Shown here: in pieces, positions 16,801 to 27,170 of the stretch
How positions within the stretch are numbered: position 1 is the first letter of the stretch
How the letters are laid out: the number at the start of each line of letters is the position of its first letter
Source of the DNA: Zingiber officinale
Taxonomy: Eukaryota; Streptophyta; Magnoliopsida; Zingiberales; Zingiberaceae
Length of the DNA stretch: 64,000 bases
Reading direction: 5' to 3'
Assembly: GCF_018446385.1 (NCBI RefSeq)
Contig: NC_055987.1
Span: 8,145,705-8,209,704, forward strand
Program-made: the position numbers and the translations under genes
Notes under the pieces: model-generated
Told to the model about the DNA's origin: nothing
The model's input: the letters and a program-made list of their open reading frames with translations, nothing else
Databases searched by the model: none

Positions 16801-16956
16801 AATCGATTAGGCAAGTTTCATGGTAGAACTCATACCGATATAGTTGAAGTTTCTGCAGCTAGAGCAGTTCATCACAGAACCTTTGCGCAGAGACAGATTA
16901 CTGCAGTTTCCATGCCAGGAAATCTTCCAGAAGGGGTCATGAGTTTGTCACTCTAG
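7848..16956 (+). CDS. Large Q/S/N-rich nuclear-type protein (At5g07940/At5g07980-like), 7 coding exons
   Basis: Exons: 7848-10052 (probably extending to the acceptor at 7843), 10165-10283, 10590-12683, 12794-12842, 12936-13183, 13354-13458 and 16731-16956. The sum is 5046 nt, 1681 aa, and all phases join without a stop. The product is low-complexity, rich in Gln, Ser and Asn, with a Gln-rich start (LWQQQLLYKQFQEQ), a KVDQSRDG segment after the third acceptor, a basic patch PKKRK near 12602 that could be a nuclear signal, and a conserved C-terminal part (ADLDWNLVANRLIEK, then an acidic stretch, RRRLIQTTQLMHQL, and a closing AVSMPGNLPEG). I recognise this layout from Arabidopsis proteins annotated 'dentin sialophosphoprotein-related'; their biochemical role is not established. 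No catalytic domain is visible. The usual N-terminal exon is not found, so the true start may lie upstream or the gene may be 5' truncated. GTTTGT at 12843 is a weak donor. Confidence 0.85.
14426..14625 (+). mobile_element. Au-type SINE with 15-bp target-site duplication
   Basis: Body 14441-14610: tRNA-like head with an A-box-like TGGCACAACGGTAAAG and B box GGGTTCGAATCTTGG, the Au-SINE core with AAGGCTGCGTACAATGGA, and a 10-T tail. Perfect duplications AAATATTGCCAGCAT lie at 14426-14440 and 14611-14625. It sits in the last intron of the large gene, in the same orientation. This is a non-autonomous retroposon copied by a LINE; the intact duplication suggests a fairly recent insertion. Confidence 0.93.
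15430..15620 (-). mobile_element. RTE-like LINE 3' fragment
   Basis: Begins with (ACA/CAA)n followed by CCAAGTCTTATTACACTAGG and GGGGTCGGCGGTATGAATC, a motif common in plant genomes as the 3' end of RTE-clade LINEs whose tails are TTG repeats; this copy is therefore on the minus strand. It is decayed and has no ORF. Family naming is from memory of the motif. Confidence 0.5.
15770..15890. repeat. CCTAGG-rich dispersed repeat fragment
   Basis: Contains several near copies of TCTAGGTGACC, CCTAGGTTG and GCCTAGGTTGTCACG. It resembles a short interspersed plant element built on the motif GCCTAGGCG. No ends or duplication are clear, so class is undetermined. Confidence 0.3.
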
Positions 16957-18009
16957 ATCCTTGATCATTTTTCCACTAGTCTAAACTGCCACTGGTCCGT
17001 ATCAATTTTCGGTGGCCATTTAAATACTCCCCCAGAGGTAAGCTTAAGAGAGTACAAAAAACATACATTGATGAACAAAGACAGTTGAACAAGAATCAAA
17101 GGGTAATGCTGTCGTCATGATGTTGATACAACCACCTCATAGGGGCTTATGGCTGTAGAATCCCACCCACTGTTATCGTCCAATCTTTCGTGAAGTATAA
17201 AATATAGATCTTTGTATATCATTGAAGATGAAGAAAGGTAGGCCTTGCTTCCTTTTTCAAGCAGGGGAGAGTTAGTATGGTCGCTTATTTCTCAATTCAA
17301 ATGAACTTGAATATTAGGATTCCCTCTTTTGCTCGCCAGAGTAAAAAAAATTCATTACCTGACCTTCACAATTGGCAGCTAAAGTCTTATGATGTAACAA
17401 TGATTTCAGCAACAATGTGTTGTGTATCTTGTTCAGATAGTTCATTCGAATAGGTTGCTGATCATTCAGTTGATTGATGCAAGTTCTGTAATCTAAAAGG
17501 TTCTGTTTGGGGATCAAGTTCGCGGGGAATGTAACTCCAATGCAACATTAGGCCTTATCCTTTGTGCAAATGAATTTTACAAACGCTCTCGACTCTGACC
17601 GTGTACTAGGAGAGTGGGTGTTTTTCTGTTCAATTGAGGTTACAAGAAAGTAATTCGTAAAATTTCCAGTTTAGGTTTTTGAAATTGCTCAACTTCATAA
17701 ATATTAAATTATTCATAATGAATTTTGATGATAAATGCTATTGTAATCGTTTAATAAAAGGAAGAGTTTGATTTTTTTTTTCTAATTTACCAATATGAAA
17801 TCGAATTCGAAAAATATCGATTCTTTCTTTTTGTTTGGTCAGTTTAATTGCATTAAGCAAATTAATATACAAAAAAGGTAAATAAAAAAGAACGTGCCTG
17901 TTCTACTCGAGGACAAAGGTTCTTATTAACGCTTTGCAATGGCAAATGTATTGAGTATCAGATGTTCTTTTAATTTTATATAAGTATCAAACTTACTTTT
18001 GACATATAA
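16957..18009 (+). other. 3' UTR of the large gene and intergenic spacer
   Basis: The first several hundred bases after the stop codon are mixed-composition and likely the 3' UTR. From about 17650 the sequence turns AT-rich up to the tRNA gene. No other gene seen. Confidence 0.5.
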
Positions 18010-18082
18010 GCCCGTCTAGCTCAGTTGGTAGAGCGCAAGGCTCTTAACCTTGTGGTCGTGGGTTCGAGCCCCACGGTGGGCG
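18010..18082 (+). tRNA. tRNA-Lys (anticodon CUU)
   Basis: 73-nt cloverleaf without intron. The 5' arm GCCCGTC pairs with GGTGGGC (one G-T pair), with discriminator G. D arm TAGCTCAGTTGGTAGAG matches the A box; anticodon arm CAAGG-CTCTTAA-CCTTG gives anticodon CTT; T arm GTGGG-TTCGAGC-CCCAC matches the B box. A TTTTTT Pol III terminator begins at about 18087. Reads AAG codons; looks functional. Confidence 0.97.
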
Positions 18083-18863
18083 TCAGTTTTTTGCAAAATA
18101 AAAAAGGGGTTCTTTTTCTGCACGAGCGGAGCGATGTTCATGCATTTGGCGGCTCTGACGCTGCTAGCGGTCTGCCCTATTGCTTTTGAGACACTCTAAA
18201 ATTGCTGCATTATTATTTTTTTTTCCTCAAACAGATATAAATGGAAAGTAGTTGAGCTAGGATTTCTTCCGAATCAAGCTTGGATGATTGTATTTTGGCT
18301 TTCCTGATAATTTGATCTCGATTATAAATGCTGAGGAACAAGAGTTTAATGTGATTAAGCTCTATGTATGAGATTTCAGACAATGCAAGGAACAAAAACA
18401 ATACATGAATCTTTGCCCAACTAAAGGTTACATGTTTATTGATGCTTCAGATTATATGACATTACAAGCTTGTCTCAGTCCAACACCAAACTGTTCTGAA
18501 CCATTTCAGTTGAAGTATATGCTTTAGAATCGTTGGCCCAATCTTTTCCCAGCGAAAAAACCTGGACTTTTGTTTTTGTGTTTCTGTAACTGGCAATTGC
18601 CATTCATAATCTTTTAAATCCATAATAGATGCCCAAGAATGAACACAAATGTCCAAAACACCAAATTTTACCATAATAGTTTCAATCTTCTTAAATTTGC
18701 AGCGTCAGAACACATGCTGGTAATGAGATGGATTTACCTCCATCTAAATAAATAGTTCAATCATTTGCAGGATATCAAAGTGTTGCATGCTGCGACACAG
18801 ATTCTGTGAACTAGATTAATCTTACCTGTTCATTACTCGAGGCTGTTCAACCCATGAACAACT
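18083..18863. other. Spacer between tRNA-Lys and the PPR gene
   Basis: Includes the likely 3' UTR of the PPR gene, which reads towards it on the minus strand. No independent gene or repeat recognised. Confidence 0.5.
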
Positions 18864-20882
18864 TTATGCATTAAGACCGGCCCAATTCTTGAAAGCAATT
18901 AGTGCTTCCATCTTCCTAAAATTTCTCCTACGAAGATTTGCTACCTTCAATTTTTTGTGGTTCTCCATGAAAGCTTGCTTATGCCTCCACTTATCAATGA
19001 AAATCTTGAGCTCCTGCGCCTTCTCAACCACCTGCATTGCTGTATCGAAAAATCCACCCTTGACCATGGCATACAAAAAAGCATCCACCAAAGCATGATC
19101 AAATTTTACATAGTCCTTTCTCCTGATGTCTGTCCAAAGTATCAACACATTGAAGTACTTCTCTGCGGACATGTAGCCACTAATGAGTGACAGCAAAGTC
19201 TGGTTATTCGGCTCAAATCTCAGGAAAAGCATTCTTCTATATGTCCTTCGAGCATCCTCAAGACGACCAACCTTACAGAAAGCATGTATAATGGAATTCC
19301 AGTCATGGGTAGCAATCTCAATCCTTGGATCATCCACCACAGTGTCCAAGAAGGAAGCCATGAGCTCCGGCCGATTGTTCTCCGTCAACCCTGTCATAAT
19401 AGTGAGATAACTCATTTTAAGATCAGGTATCCTCGCTTCTCTCATTTCTCTAAAAAGAGAAAATGCTGATTGGAAATCCTGAGCTGACATAGAAGAGTCA
19501 ATGAGAGCATCATAGCTGCTTGTATCCAACTGGAGACCAACAGCATTGATCTCTGTCACTAATTGAGCAGCTTCTGCTGTTCTTTGTTCTTTGCAGTATG
19601 CTTTCAGGATTGGTGAATACACACCAATCCCTACCGAAGCACCTTTGGCATTCATTTCATCAAGAATGTTATGTGCCTTATCCAAAAGATCCAGAGCAAC
19701 ACAGGCATTAACAATTCCAAACCCAACGGACCAATCAACTTCAGCTGACTTTTGTATTGATTCCAATTCTTGAGCTTCAATAATCAACCCTGCCAAATCT
19801 CTGATTCTGCCACTATTTGCAAAACCCTTCACAATCTCTCTGTAAGTTTCTTGATCCAAAAGATGTGAATTCCTATCATGCCTCTCCTTCAGAGCACGCA
19901 ATATTATAGAAGGAACTAATTCAAGAGAGTCGGCTTTCGTATATCCAGTTATCAGATTTTGGAAAAATGGCATCTTATCCGAGAAACCCAATGCATCGAT
20001 CAACTTATCCAGTTCATCGATTCTGTCACTAAGACCCTTGGACGCATACAAAAAAGCCAGCGACCCAAAGCTCTGAGAATTCGGCGAAAGGCCCATCGAG
20101 GACATCATCTCGATCACCCTCTCTGCATCAGCGACAGATCCAAGCTCACGGCAACAACCATCCAGAACCTCGTTGCAGGACTCCGTGTCGGGCTTCATTG
20201 ACTCCATGTGCTCATCCTGCGCAAGACGGCAGCTTTCTTCGAACAGACGCAGGAAAGCGTCGAAACAGCCGTTCCTCTTGGTGATCCGGATCAGAAAGGG
20301 CCCCCAGGCGGTGAAGGGAGGAAAAAAACGGTTCTTGTGCATGGATCGGACGAAGGCTACGGCAGGAGCGGTTACGTTGGCTGATTCCATCGCGAGGAGC
20401 AGCGGCTCAACGGATGAAAGGGACAGCGCTCCAGGGTGGCGCTCGAGAAGGAAGATGGCGGCGGTAAAGGCGCGCTTCAGGTTGTGGCGGTCTCGAAGCG
20501 AGGCGAGGTGGGCAACGAGAGCGTCGGCGGCGTCGGGGCGGACAGGGCGTGCGAGGGAGGCAAGTTCCTTGAAGGCCTTCCAAGCGTCATCGGTGCGCTG
20601 GGACTGGACAGCGCATAGAAGGGAGGATTCGAGGGCGGAGACGTCTTCTGGGGTTAGGGATTTGCGGATGGGAAGGGAGGAGTCAGCGGAGGGCGACCGC
20701 GGGGTGGGGGTCTGGTGCGGATAGGTGGTGCGGAGGGCAAATACGGAGGGCTGAAGGAAGGAGTAGAGCGTGGGGATCTCATCTGCAGCGGAGGTGGTGG
20801 AGGCGGCGGCCCCGGAGGAGGAGGAAGAGGAGGAGAAAGCTTTCGCAAGCGAGGAGAAGCGAGGAAGTGCTCGTCTCAGCAT
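18864..20882 (-). CDS. P-class pentatricopeptide repeat protein, probably mitochondrial
   Basis: Intronless, 672 aa from the first in-frame ATG at 20882. PPR proteins bind organelle RNA, one base per roughly 35-residue helical repeat, and assist processing, stability or translation. Residues 1-45 are rich in Arg, Ala and Ser without acidic residues (MLRRALPRFSSLAKAF...), a typical mitochondrial presequence. Degenerate PPR helices fill about 85-610, for example DTESCNEVLDGCC, VGIGVYSPILKAYCKEQR and DTSSYDALIDSSMSAQDF. The tail is basic (FMENHKKLKVANLRRRNF) and lacks E, DYW or SMR domains. It resembles the Arabidopsis At1g69290/At4g17616 group by memory. The 5' end is GC-rich, common in monocot genes; long open frames on the opposite strand are shadows of it. 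Confidence 0.92.
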   Translation of the reverse strand: MLRRALPRFSSLAKAFSSSSSSSGAAASTTSAADEIPTLYSFLQPSVFALRTTYPHQTPTPRSPSADSSLPIRKSLTPEDVSALESSLLCAVQSQRTDDAWKAFKELASLARPVRPDAADALVAHLASLRDRHNLKRAFTAAIFLLERHPGALSLSSVEPLLLAMESANVTAPAVAFVRSMHKNRFFPPFTAWGPFLIRITKRNGCFDAFLRLFEESCRLAQDEHMESMKPDTESCNEVLDGCCRELGSVADAERVIEMMSSMGLSPNSQSFGSLAFLYASKGLSDRIDELDKLIDALGFSDKMPFFQNLITGYTKADSLELVPSIILRALKERHDRNSHLLDQETYREIVKGFANSGRIRDLAGLIIEAQELESIQKSAEVDWSVGFGIVNACVALDLLDKAHNILDEMNAKGASVGIGVYSPILKAYCKEQRTAEAAQLVTEINAVGLQLDTSSYDALIDSSMSAQDFQSAFSLFREMREARIPDLKMSYLTIMTGLTENNRPELMASFLDTVVDDPRIEIATHDWNSIIHAFCKVGRLEDARRTYRRMLFLRFEPNNQTLLSLISGYMSAEKYFNVLILWTDIRRKDYVKFDHALVDAFLYAMVKGGFFDTAMQVVEKAQELKIFIDKWRHKQAFMENHKKLKVANLRRRNFRKMEALIAFKNWAGLNA

Positions 20883-21350
20883 GAGCTTTCGTTGCGCCCT
20901 CTGCCTGTTCGACAAAATGAATTCACTCGACCGATTCGGATTCTCAAACTTGGTCTCGCCATAGAGGAGAGCAGGTCCATCATGCGAACCAATTGAAATG
21001 TCACCTTTTTAAGTAGACCGACAACAGACGGTTCACGATCGTCAATTTGATAGTCCTTAACAGGTGGAACTCATCCTAATCGTTCAAAATGGTTATGATT
21101 CACGGACCGTTAACTTACTGTTCATCCACGGTTCGTTATGGTGAAACATTAAAATGGTAAATTTATAAAAAAAAAAAAAAATACCCTTATTTAAGCTGTG
21201 TATACGTATTCTCTTATATTTTATGTGAAATGGTGGAGCATGAATTTATGTGTCTATCCTTAAATTTTTTCTTGAAATTTTTTCTCTCAGCATATCATTG
21301 CTCATTTTTTTTTACCTTGTAAGAGGATCAAAACATCAAAACATGTAGTT

Positions 21351-21384
<34 letters not shown>

Positions 21385-21387
21385 GTT
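20883..21387. other. PPR gene upstream region
   Basis: Minus-strand promoter and leader of the PPR gene. A possible upstream ATG (about 20963, minus) opens a frame that stops soon after the main ATG, so an upstream ORF could overlap the PPR start. An (TA)n run occupies 21351-21384. Nothing else supported. Confidence 0.45.
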
Positions 21388-21826
21388 TTGATACTGTGCG
21401 CGACCGCACAATGCGCGACTGTGCGCGTCGCGCACAGTATCAGCGCTTTTTTTTGTTTTTTTTTTATTTTTTTTTGTTTTTTGAATTTTAAAAACTCAAC
21501 ATTTCTTTATTTAAAATTTAATATATAGATATATCCCTTAAACACATTACAATACTTAATAAATACTTAAATTAATTTTATTTTATTTTTTATTTTTAAA
21601 CCAAATACTATAACCTAATTAGAAGGTCTAAACCCTATAGGTAAAATCTAAAAAAAAAACTTTAACACTATACTCAAAGCCTGAACCCTATAAATAAAAT
21701 CGTAAAGAAATTTTTTAATCATTTTATAATTTAAAAATTAAAAAAAATTAAAAAAAAACAAAAAAAGCGTTGATACTGTGCGCGACGCGCACAGTCGTGC
21801 ACTGTGCGCGTCGCGCACAGTATCAA
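21388..21826. mobile_element. MITE-like fold-back element with long CpG-rich inverted ends
   Basis: The ends are inverted: TTGATACTGTGCGCGAC at the left, and the right end reads GCGCACAGTATCAA. Each end also holds the near-perfect palindrome ACTGTGCGCG-T-CGCGCACAGT (left about 21409-21435, right about 21800-21820). Poly-T/poly-A inner arms follow (TTTTTTTTG... and ...CAAAAAAAGCG), so the whole 439 bp can fold back. The middle is AT-rich without an ORF. It sits inside a TA microsatellite (runs flank it on both sides), so a target duplication cannot be told. Class (Mutator-like or other) unknown. Confidence 0.7.
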
Positions 21827-23224
21827 GTCTATATATATATATATATATATATGTTTTACAATATTGTTATTTTCATTTTCTATTCATGTATTATTTATTC
21901 ATTTGATGTTAAATTCTTTGACTTCGTCATTTAAAAATTTCATTTCATATATATTTTTTATTTAGATATGTTATAATCGTCGAGTAATGCTCAGACTTCC
22001 AATGAATCCGGAAAAAAAATCGATCGTTATTCATCTAATATGTCACTGTCAACATTGAATGTCTATTCCACAATAATTGTTAACATCGAATAAATTAAAA
22101 TTTCTTTGACGATCATGAAGAGAACGAAAAAGCTTTGAGTTTTTTGTGACCATCATTAGAATAGCAAAATTCACTTCGCTATTTGCTTTACATTAAATTT
22201 TAAAAAGTTGTAAAATAATTCTTAAATTTCTGTATGTAACTTAAGGATCTTTGTTATGTTTCGTCATTCTTTTAATAAAATTTATATTTTTTGTAAATTT
22301 TAAATTTTCTTATGTATTAGTAATGAAAACAAAATGAGATTTTTTTTTTTCATATTTTTGAAATATATTTAGTTACATTGGTTTTAGACCCTGAATATAA
22401 ATTAAAGTTTTACTAGAAATGTATTATGATACTTTAATTCCATTTAAAAATTCTTGTTCTCCTAATACGAATAATATTGTATATAATATTAGAAATTATT
22501 TATAAGATATTTATAAAGAATATAGCATAAAATATAAAATACAAACATATTTTTAAAACATAAAATACTAGCCGATATCGGTTTGGAATTTGTATAAAAT
22601 ATTGTAGTGTGTATATTTTACACGCAATATTCTCCTAACGGAAGAATGACATTTTAAAAATATTTAATAAATATAAAAGATTTTTAGAAAGGAACTTCTC
22701 GAACTTTATAAGTAATTGCATCAGTACTTTCTTATATTTCGAGTGTTGAAAGTTACTCGATTTTATTATCGGTGGATTGAATGTTAAGCTTATTCGGATT
22801 CATTATTTCCTTATCCCTCTAAAATCGAGATAATTAGCCTCCTTCAATTGTTGTCGGAACTCGAAAGTGAAAATAGAAATCATATAGAATTCGAGTCGAA
22901 AGTGTGTAGAGATTACGGAATTGAGAATGAAAGTCGAGAAGATGAGTGTGAAAACAATGAAATGAGCTCTATATTTTATAGAGTTTAGATAGTTACCGAT
23001 ACTAAATCCTAGGCATTGATCAAATAATCTTAATTCTTAAAAAAAATATATAAAAAAAATCCCCTCTCCTTTATCCCCAACCGCTAGAATCACAACTTAA
23101 TCAGTGGTTCCAACGTTCAAATGAAAAAAAAACAAAACAAAACTTGAATCGACGGGCTAAACCGACAGTTAACTGCCGGTTCGACGATTATTTTGAGCTA
23201 GAATTGTAACATTACAATGTTGGA
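21827..23224. other. AT-rich intergenic sequence
   Basis: Starts with a (TA)n run (about 21830-21852). Very AT-rich, with no ORF, RNA gene or recognisable element. Confidence 0.6.
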
Positions 23225-23410
23225 CCCGGAACTGGGTCAACGAGTACCCAGAATCAGGTCAACGAATACCTGACCTATAGATCAGGTTATGGGTCTGGGT
23301 CGGGTCCGATTCGGACTTGCTCGTGGTTGAATCTACTTTTAAGCCATCAAGTATTATTTAACAAAACAATAATAAAAAATAAAGGATAAAAATATATATA
23401 TATAATAATC
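23225..23410. repeat. Dispersed repeat shared with 62330-62480
   Basis: Contains TTATGGGTCTGGGTCGGGTC followed by TTTTAAGCCATCAAGTATT, ATTTAACAAAACAATAATAA and a run leading to ATAATCAATTGTCC. The same order of motifs occurs around 62358-62490. This is either a dispersed repeat or a segment duplication. Confidence 0.6.
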
Positions 23411-23461
23411 AATTGTCCTCTCTCCTCAACATATATATACACATAGTATTGTCCCCAGTGT

Positions 23462-23620
23462 TATGATATCATAGTAGGACATCTAATTTATCACCCAAGT
23501 ACCTGTGGTTCGATCCCCAACTATAGCGTATTTGTAGAAATTTTTCTTTCAAATGGGCCACACAACCAAAGATGTTAGACTTCTAAGTTGGTCATAGTGC
23601 ACACTTCTTAATTTATCCTA
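23462..23620 (+). repeat. Possible degenerate tRNA-derived SINE
   Basis: Carries a B-box-like GGTTCGATCCC at 23507-23517 behind a weak A-box-like stretch, followed by unique-looking sequence. No poly-T/A tail or target duplication is clear. Low-confidence call. Confidence 0.3.
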
Positions 23621-24013
23621 ATGGCTGGTGAGAAACTTCCATGAAATCGGACCACACATTGCAACTGATATAAAAATAGTAGTTACATCATTTACTTATC
23701 TGGTTCAATATGATCCATATAGCAGTTATGAAAATCATAATTGCTATAAGACGATGATAGTTATGCATCTACAATGTAGTATCATTATAACACCCACCAT
23801 CTCATCAAAAAGTATGGATGACTGGTGGGAACCTTCCATGAAATCAAACCACCCATTGTAACTGATATAAAAATAGTAGTTGCATCATTTACTTATCTGG
23901 TTCAATATGATCCATATTATAGCAACTATGAAAATCATAATTGCTATAAGACAGTAATAGTTATGCATCTACAATGTATTATCGTTATAACACTCACCAT
24001 TTCATCAAAAAGT
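23618..24013. repeat. 197-bp direct tandem duplication
   Basis: Two adjacent copies (about 23620-23815 and 23817-24013) share GGCTGGTGAGAAACTTCC / GACTGGTGGGAACCTTCC, ATCATTTACTTATCTGGTTC, AATCATAATTGCTATAAGAC and end in CATCAAAAAGTATG. They differ at scattered sites. Parts recur in diverged form at 63840-63980. Confidence 0.85.
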
Positions 24014-24811
24014 ATGTGTTTATTGCCACATGCTCATTATAACAATATCTTTCTTTCACTCACATTCCTTTTAACATTAATCCACATTATTTATGGGCCC
24101 CACAATCCACTCAATTATCTTAAAATTATATCATATTAAATAAATACATTTTAAATACATTTTAAAATATTTAAATTATTATTATTATTTTTAATAATAA
24201 TCTTACATTTAAAAATATAAGTTTTATTGTTTTGTATTAATTTTAAAATTTAAAAAAACACACGTTGGGCTGCCCCCCCCCCGGCGAATACGTTCAAAGT
24301 AGAGGGTGTTATAACACCCCTCCACAATGGGTGTTTAACCCTAAGAAGTGTTATAACACCTCCTATTAACGAGCATTATAGATCCTCTAACTATTATATT
24401 AACTAATTACTATTTCATAGTTAGTGTAGTAAAGAGATAATAATATCTATATTTAGAGAATGTATATCAATTTCCTTATCAAAAATATATAATTTGAGAT
24501 AAAAAAAATTATTTTATTAAATTTGGTCCATTTGGATATCCAATTTTCACTACGGAGTATATTAGTTTTTATATTTTTTTTTCTTCCTCTATAATATTTA
24601 GAGAATTAAATCCATTCCTTAAATTTAGAAAAGTATATTCATAAATGTTAATGTTAAATTTAAGAAATAAATAAAATAGCTGATGTAAAAAATTTTCAAC
24701 TAATCTATTTAAGATTTACAATAAAATCTTTAGATAAGATACTCTATCCAAGATTTAAGATAAAGCATGTGAAAAAAATAACTATATGTTCATGTTCTTA
24801 TACACTGCTAT
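24014..24811. other. AT-rich DNA with TGTTATAACA palindromes
   Basis: Holds a run of C (about 24283-24291), a perfect 16-bp palindrome GGGTGTTATAACACCC at 24304-24319 and GTGTTATAACAC at 24348-24359, which look like remains of a small inverted-repeat transposon. The remainder is AT-rich, gene-free, and resembles parts of 63540-64000. Confidence 0.5.
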
Positions 24812-25697
24812 TGTTGGCACAACGGGCCAACAAAAGGGGAGGGGTGAATTGCCTGAAAAAAATACTCTCCTCGTTCTTTCAACTTTTAAAGTGCAACAAT
24901 AATAAATAAAAATAAAAGAACATAATTAAATGAGAGACTCGGGGATTGACTTGGTTACAACCTAGGTCGTTGTTAATCCAAGGCGGTTGAAAAGTTCAGT
25001 CAGAATATCCTTCTCTGAAGGCGGAGAAGCCTTTTTACACACAATGAGATATTAATGGTTGCTAGGAATTAAATACAAGAGTTGATGTTCTATTTCCTAG
25101 CTCCAGGGGCCTTTTTATAGCACCTATAAATTTTATCTATAGCGTTGAGGGCACCTCTAGTGCGGCGGTGGATAAAACTTTATCCACCACTGAAATGGTC
25201 ATATTTGACTGGTCGAGGGTACCCTCAATGCCATTGAGGGCGCCTCGGATAGTTATGGAGGGCACCCTCAAGACATGGAGGGTGCCCTCCCGCCTGAAGG
25301 AGGCGAAGCCGCCTGGGTCGCCTCGGAGGCGCCTTCAGCTTGCTTTTCCAGCTCCTTTGGACCTTCTGAAGCTTTGATCGCTTGGATGATTGCGGTCAAC
25401 CAAAATAGGCCTCATCCGAACCCAATTTCTGGTCTTCTCCTCGAGCAGGCTTCCGCTCCGGCTTCTCGTCCCTCGAACGTCGCGTACGTTCTTCTCGTCC
25501 ACCGGTGTACTCTTCCGCAACTCTTTCGTCCCTCGGACGCACCGAGCCCATTGGCTCCCTTCCTATGCCGTCCTTCTCGCCAGCTGCGTCTTCCGCTCGA
25601 CTTCCTAAGCTCCTGTACACTTAGACACAGGGATCAAAACTAAACAAGACCTAATCTAACTTGGTTAATCACATCAAAACAACCACGGGGTCCAACA
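24812..25697 (-). repeat. 3' LTR of element X
   Basis: 886 bp with TGTTGG...CCAACA ends. It is highly similar to 60951-61647 (same strand) and to the plus-strand solo LTR at 62491-63388. Downstream on the plus strand, 25698-25713 reads as a polypurine tract (AAAAAGGGAAAGAT on the minus strand), as expected just before a 3' LTR. Confidence 0.88.
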
Positions 25698-25809
25698 ATC
25701 TTTCCCTTTTTGATATGCATCAACCCAAGTTCAAGTTAGGGTAAAAATAAACATGTAATTTAAGAAATTACATAACTAACATTTCAAGCATAAAGTTTGA
25801 AAAAAAAGA
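25698..25809 (-). other. Internal sequence of element X left of the gypsy insertions
   Basis: 112 bp of X between its 3' LTR and element D, including the polypurine tract. It continues at 54984 after removal of D, a 20-bp spacer and C. Confidence 0.75.
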
Positions 25810-27170
25810 TGATCCTGTCTGAACGCTGAGTCGACGGACGCTGGGCACATGACGCTCTCCTCTATCTCCGACCAGCTGCACAAATCTCCGGCGAACCTGC
25901 AAGGAAGTCGGACCGGGAGGAGTTTCCCGGCAACGACCCTCCGACGCTCAAGTTAGGCAAGAGGCAAACGATGAAGTGGCATAGAGAATCAGAGATTGTA
26001 TACTTCCGGCGAAGTCTGAGGGCTTTTATATAGAGCTGTGGGGAGGCTTATGCACACCTACCGAGGCGTACACGTGTCCTTGACCATACCTCAGTATGGG
26101 CTTACCAGAGGAGCATGCCTGACACCATACTGCTACAGTCGAGCACTTCTCTGATGGGACGGCAAAACCTTCCGTCGTAGGATTCTGCGTATGGCTTGGT
26201 CGTCGAATATGCCTGTTGTCAGAAGATATTCCCCAATGTCCCCTTGTCCTGTTGTCTCTTCTCTCCCCGCGCCGAGCGTCCAGCCGCTCGGCAGGCACCT
26301 CACTTTCGACCGGACATAGGTATTGGTCCGACCGGGAAGATTCCCGGTCGCGTGCTCGGCTGAGACTGTTCCTTCACAGCATTGCTGCTTTATGCCTCGG
26401 CCGAGCGGGCTACCCGCTCGGCCTAGCGACCCTGTTCACCATGAGCGTCGGAAACCCGACTCTAGGGATGTAAACGAGCCGAACCGAGCCGAACAGTATC
26501 AGGCTCGAGCTCGGCTCGTTTAAGTTATATTCGGGCTCGAGCTCGGCTCGAGCTCGAATCGAGCTTTTATCACAAGGCTCGAGCTCGGCTCGTTTTAGAA
26601 TTATCAGGCTCGCGAACAGTTCGAGCTCGGCTTGTTATTAGCTCGATTATCAAAGTTAACGAGCCTAACTCGTTAAGCGAGCTCGGACTCGTTTTCGGGC
26701 TCGTTTAGAGCTCGTTTTTGGCTCATTTTTTGGCTCATTTTAAGGCTCGTTTTAGAGCTCATTTTTTTGGCTCGTTTAAGGCTCGTTTTAAGGCTCGTTT
26801 TTTTTGGCTCGCGAGCCTATAAATGAACATGTTCGCGAGCTCACGAGCCGAATATCCTTAAGCTCGAGCTCGGCTCGATAAAACTGTCGAGCTCGAAATC
26901 GAGCTCGAGCTCGGCTTGATAAGATAAACGAACGAACTTGAACGAGCTTTTTACCGAATCGAGCTCCGAATAGCTCGCGAACCGTTTGGTTCATTTACAT
27001 CCCTACCCGACTCCCCGTCGGGTTGTCTTTAATTCCGCCCGGACCCGTCCGGCCGGTTGACCCGACCCTTATCCGATCGGATGGACCTCATGCTGACCCT
27101 TTTGACTTCTGACATCCACGTGGTGTTGACTCCCCTCCAGAGGGGGTCCCCAGACCCTACTGCCGGATCA
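25810..27170 (-). repeat. 3' LTR of element D, split by a hAT MITE
   Basis: About 810 bp of LTR plus the insertion at 26463-27005. On the minus strand a TATA box TCTATATAAAA lies at about 26024-26034. It matches the 5' LTR at 32341-33151 closely. Confidence 0.9.
26463..27005. mobile_element. hAT-type MITE
   Basis: 543 bp with terminal inverted repeats TAGGGATGTAAACGAGCC... and ...TTTACATCCCTA, and a perfect 8-bp target duplication CCCGACTC (26455-26462 and 27006-27013), the length made by hAT transposases. The body is a patchwork of GAGCTCG and GGCTCG repeats with strong self-complementarity and no transposase ORF. The uninterrupted sequence of D's other LTR (about 32990) confirms the empty site. 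Confidence 0.95.

Noticed and set aside
20173-20724. 183-codon plus-strand open frame
   Set aside because: Mirror of the GC-rich 5' half of the PPR gene; no family features.
25390-25643. Short frames inside the X LTR
   Set aside because: Same frames recur in all three X-family LTRs with frameshifts; no domain, so LTR sequence.
26216-26523. Arg/Ser-rich frames in LTR D
   Set aside because: They lie in LTR sequence present in both LTRs of D and are disrupted differently in each.
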